From Sphingomonas paucimobilis (GTDB lineage Bacteria; Pseudomonadota; Alphaproteobacteria; Sphingomonadales; Sphingomonadaceae): DNA of 5,832 bases. The stretch's first letter is position 1. The number at the start of each line of letters is the position of its first letter. Under the pieces are notes generated by a model. The model saw only the letters and a program-made list of their open reading frames with translations, searched no databases and was not told the origin of the DNA. Both the position numbers and the translations under genes were made by a program. Positions 4,051 through 5,832 of this stretch are shown here, piece by piece. Location: the NCBI GenBank assembly GCA_945860425.1, contig CAMAQU010000117.1:1-5832 (forward strand). The letters are read 5' to 3'.

Positions 4051-5811
4051 TCAGGCCGCCAGCGAATAGGGCTGCAACTCTCCAGACAGATACAGGCTGC
4101 GGGCCTTGGCGCGGCTCAGCTTGCCAGAGCTGGTGCGCGGAAGCGAGCGTGGAGGCACCAGTTCAACAACACAGGTCATGCCCGTAATGGCACGCACTTT
4201 GTCGCGGATGGCATCGCGCAGCTTGGTGCGCTCAACCGCATCAATGGTGCGGCAATGCACCAGAACCGCAGGCGATTCTTCACCGCCCGGTGTGGTGATG
4301 GAAAAGGCCGCAATATCGCCCTGCTTAAAGCCGGGGAGCTGCTCAACCGCCCATTCAATGTCTTGGGGCCAATGGTTTTTGCCATTGATGATGATCATAT
4401 CCTTGGCGCGGCCAACGACATAGAGATAACCGTCAGACATATAGCCCATATCGCCCGTGTTCAGCCACCCATTTTGGAGGCAGGCAGCCGTCGATTCGGG
4501 ATCGCGATAATAGCTGTGCATCAGCGAGGGGCCGGACGTCCAAACCTGCCCAATCTGCCGGTCGGGCAGCGGCGATCCATCGTCTCCGCGAATTTCCAGC
4601 GCCATATCCCGGCACGGCTTTCCGCAATTGACGATGGCCCGATAGCGTTGCGGCCGATCACCCGGCCAAACTTCACCTGACAATTCGGATTCTTCGACAA
4701 GCTCCACCCGAATCCCTTCGCCCGGCGGCATGATTGTGACCGCCAAAGTTGCTTCGGCAAGGCCATAGCTCGGCAAAAAGGCCTTGGCGCTGAACCCAGC
4801 TTGATGAAACGCGTCGACAAAGGATTGCATGACATCGGGACGGATCATGTCCGCACCAGTGCCTGCAAGCCGCCAGCCCGTCAGGTCAAAACGTTCCGTC
4901 ACCTGCGTCTGGCTGGAGATGCGCCGGGCGCAAATGTCATAGCCAAAGGTGGGCGAATAGCTAATGGATGTGGCCCCAGCGCGCGTATTGCGCGTCACAA
5001 GGTCCAGCCAGGCTAGCGGACGCCGGGCAAAATCTTCGGTTTTCATATAATCGGCCGACACCTGATTGGCGACGACCGAGAGGAAGCAGCCGACCAGCCC
5101 CATGTCATGATACCAAGGCAGCCAAGAGACGCACCGATCGCTCTCTACCACTTCCATGCCATGGCTATGTGCGGCCAGATTGTTGAGCAAAGCGTGATGC
5201 GTGACGGCGACACCATGGGGAAAGCGGGTCGATCCACTGGAATATTGAAGATAGGCAATATCATCTGTGCTGGCCGTATGCAGCGGGGCTTCCGGCGCTG
5301 CGCGGCAGCCAAAGTCTTCCCAGCTGATCGCTTCTGCGCCGACAGTTTTGGCGGCATCGGGTGCCATCGCCTCAAGGCTGGCGGGGTAGATCAGCATTTT
5401 GGGCTGTGCACTTTGCATCTGCACGGCCAGCTGATCGACATAGGAATCGCGCCCGCCAAAGGATGTTGGCAACGGCAAGGGCACAGGCCAAGCGCCCGCA
5501 TAGATGGTGCCAAAGAATAAAGCGGCAAATTCCGGCGATGTCTCGGCGATCAGGGCAATCCGATCTTCCGGCTTCACGCCGTGCGCGATCAGTCGATAGG
5601 CCATGGCCAGCGCATCTGTGCGCAATTCCGAATAGGGATAGGGTCGGGCAAGCGTGCCGCGAGGATCATGAAAGTTAAGCCCTCGATTGCCGCGTGCCGC
5701 ATAATCCAGCGCTTCGCCAAGCGTGGCAAAGTCTGAAAAACGCCGGGGCAAATCATCCCGCGTTGCAGTGGCGCTCAGCGCCGGGGCGGGCCGGTCAAGA
5801 ATGTCCTGCAC
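4051..5811 (-). CDS. Fatty-acyl-AMP ligase (FAAL), adenylate-forming enzyme
   Basis: The protein has 586 residues, normal for stand-alone FAALs. The family activates a fatty acid with ATP to acyl-AMP and hands it to an acyl-carrier protein or PKS rather than to CoA. Visible motifs: P-loop YLQYSSGSTRFPHGVAV (187-203), the FAAL-typical WLPWYHDMGLVG (230-241), SYGLAEAT (348-355), NTGDMGY (451-457), GRAKDMIIINGKNHWPQDIE (467-486), and PRTSSGKLSR (558-567) with the catalytic lysine at 564. The Trp-Tyr-His-Asp-Met and Asn-His-Trp-Pro-Gln-Asp-Ile-Glu patterns favour FAAL over acyl-CoA ligase. In the P-loop the usual Gly after SGST is Arg196. No signal peptide or membrane span is seen, so it should be cytoplasmic. 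The start is GTG at 5811, with AGGGG (5823-5819) 7 bases before it. No carrier protein or PKS is in the window, so the product is unknown; a lipid-modification or sphingolipid role is only a guess. Confidence 0.87.
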   Translation of the reverse strand: MQDILDRPAPALSATATRDDLPRRFSDFATLGEALDYAARGNRGLNFHDPRGTLARPYPYSELRTDALAMAYRLIAHGVKPEDRIALIAETSPEFAALFFGTIYAGAWPVPLPLPTSFGGRDSYVDQLAVQMQSAQPKMLIYPASLEAMAPDAAKTVGAEAISWEDFGCRAAPEAPLHTASTDDIAYLQYSSGSTRFPHGVAVTHHALLNNLAAHSHGMEVVESDRCVSWLPWYHDMGLVGCFLSVVANQVSADYMKTEDFARRPLAWLDLVTRNTRAGATSISYSPTFGYDICARRISSQTQVTERFDLTGWRLAGTGADMIRPDVMQSFVDAFHQAGFSAKAFLPSYGLAEATLAVTIMPPGEGIRVELVEESELSGEVWPGDRPQRYRAIVNCGKPCRDMALEIRGDDGSPLPDRQIGQVWTSGPSLMHSYYRDPESTAACLQNGWLNTGDMGYMSDGYLYVVGRAKDMIIINGKNHWPQDIEWAVEQLPGFKQGDIAAFSITTPGGEESPAVLVHCRTIDAVERTKLRDAIRDKVRAITGMTCVVELVPPRSLPRTSSGKLSRAKARSLYLSGELQPYSLAA

Positions 5812-5818
5812 GGTGCAT

Positions 5819-5823
5819 CCCCT
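5819..5823 (-). promoter_or_regulatory. Ribosome binding site supporting the FAAL GTG start
   Basis: AGGGG stands 7 bases before GTG 5811. It directly abuts an out-of-frame ATG at 5818, too close to serve it, which supports the GTG as the true start. Confidence 0.7.
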
Positions 5824-5832
5824 AAAAACGAA

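Noticed and set aside
3840..4187. Plus-strand open frame containing WQERRDSNPRPSVLETDALP
   Set aside because: This is a well-known spurious translation of the antisense of a tRNA gene, here tRNA-Trp, often mis-annotated as a protein.
5795..5818. Seven-codon upstream reading frame (ATG 5818 to TGA) overlapping the FAAL start
   Set aside because: The AGGGG ribosome site touches its ATG with no spacing, while it is ideally spaced for GTG 5811. Most likely chance.

Overview
The window reads as part of an alphaproteobacterial chromosome, most likely a sphingomonad (Sphingomonadales). The reasons are the gene order tRNA-Trp–secE–nusG–rplK–rplA–rplJ–rplL, a 65-residue SecE with a single membrane span, the sequence style of L10 and L7/L12, a TorF/Gcw_chp-type outer-membrane protein, and moderately GC-rich codon use. 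This placement is from protein memory; no search was run. Every supported gene lies on the minus strand, so transcription runs from high to low coordinates. I found no convincing plus-strand gene, mobile element, CRISPR array or origin.

Layout in the direction of transcription: (1) 5811-4051, a fatty-acyl-AMP ligase (FAAL) of the adenylate-forming superfamily, with a GTG start and its own ribosome binding site. (2) 3981-3906, tRNA-Trp(CCA) with an encoded CCA end, preceded by a plausible stable-RNA promoter with a GC-rich discriminator. (3) A 194-base stretch of hairpins, then secE (3711-3514) and nusG (3493-2957), 20 bases apart. (4) A 101-base leader with two hairpins, then rplK (2855-2424) and rplA (2420-1722), whose stop and start are 3 bases apart with the rplA ribosome binding site inside the end of rplK. 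(5) A 260-base, strongly structured leader ahead of rplJ (1461-949), part of which looks like the L10 autoregulatory leader. (6) rplL (892-518), closed by a clear intrinsic terminator (493-461). (7) A 183-base gap with a perfect 14-bp palindrome and possible promoter elements, then the 5' part of a TorF-like porin gene (334 to the window edge).

SecE completes the protein-export channel. NusG couples RNA polymerase to its partners. L11, L1, L10 and L7/L12 build the ribosomal GTPase centre (L11 plus the L10(L12)n stalk) and the L1 stalk. The structured leaders ahead of rplK, rplJ and rplL sit where ribosomal-protein feedback is known to act in bacteria. The FAAL and the porin flank the cluster and look functionally unrelated to it. 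rpoB does not directly follow rplL: a terminator and the porin gene come first.

This is mostly a core housekeeping region. I see no clear new system. The points most worth a second look are the five-hairpin rplA–rplJ leader, the hairpins just upstream of the rplJ and rplL ribosome binding sites, the palindrome in front of the porin, the possible alternative hairpins between tRNA-Trp and secE, the Thr-to-Ser change in the L1 RNA-binding triad, and the unusual FAAL P-loop.
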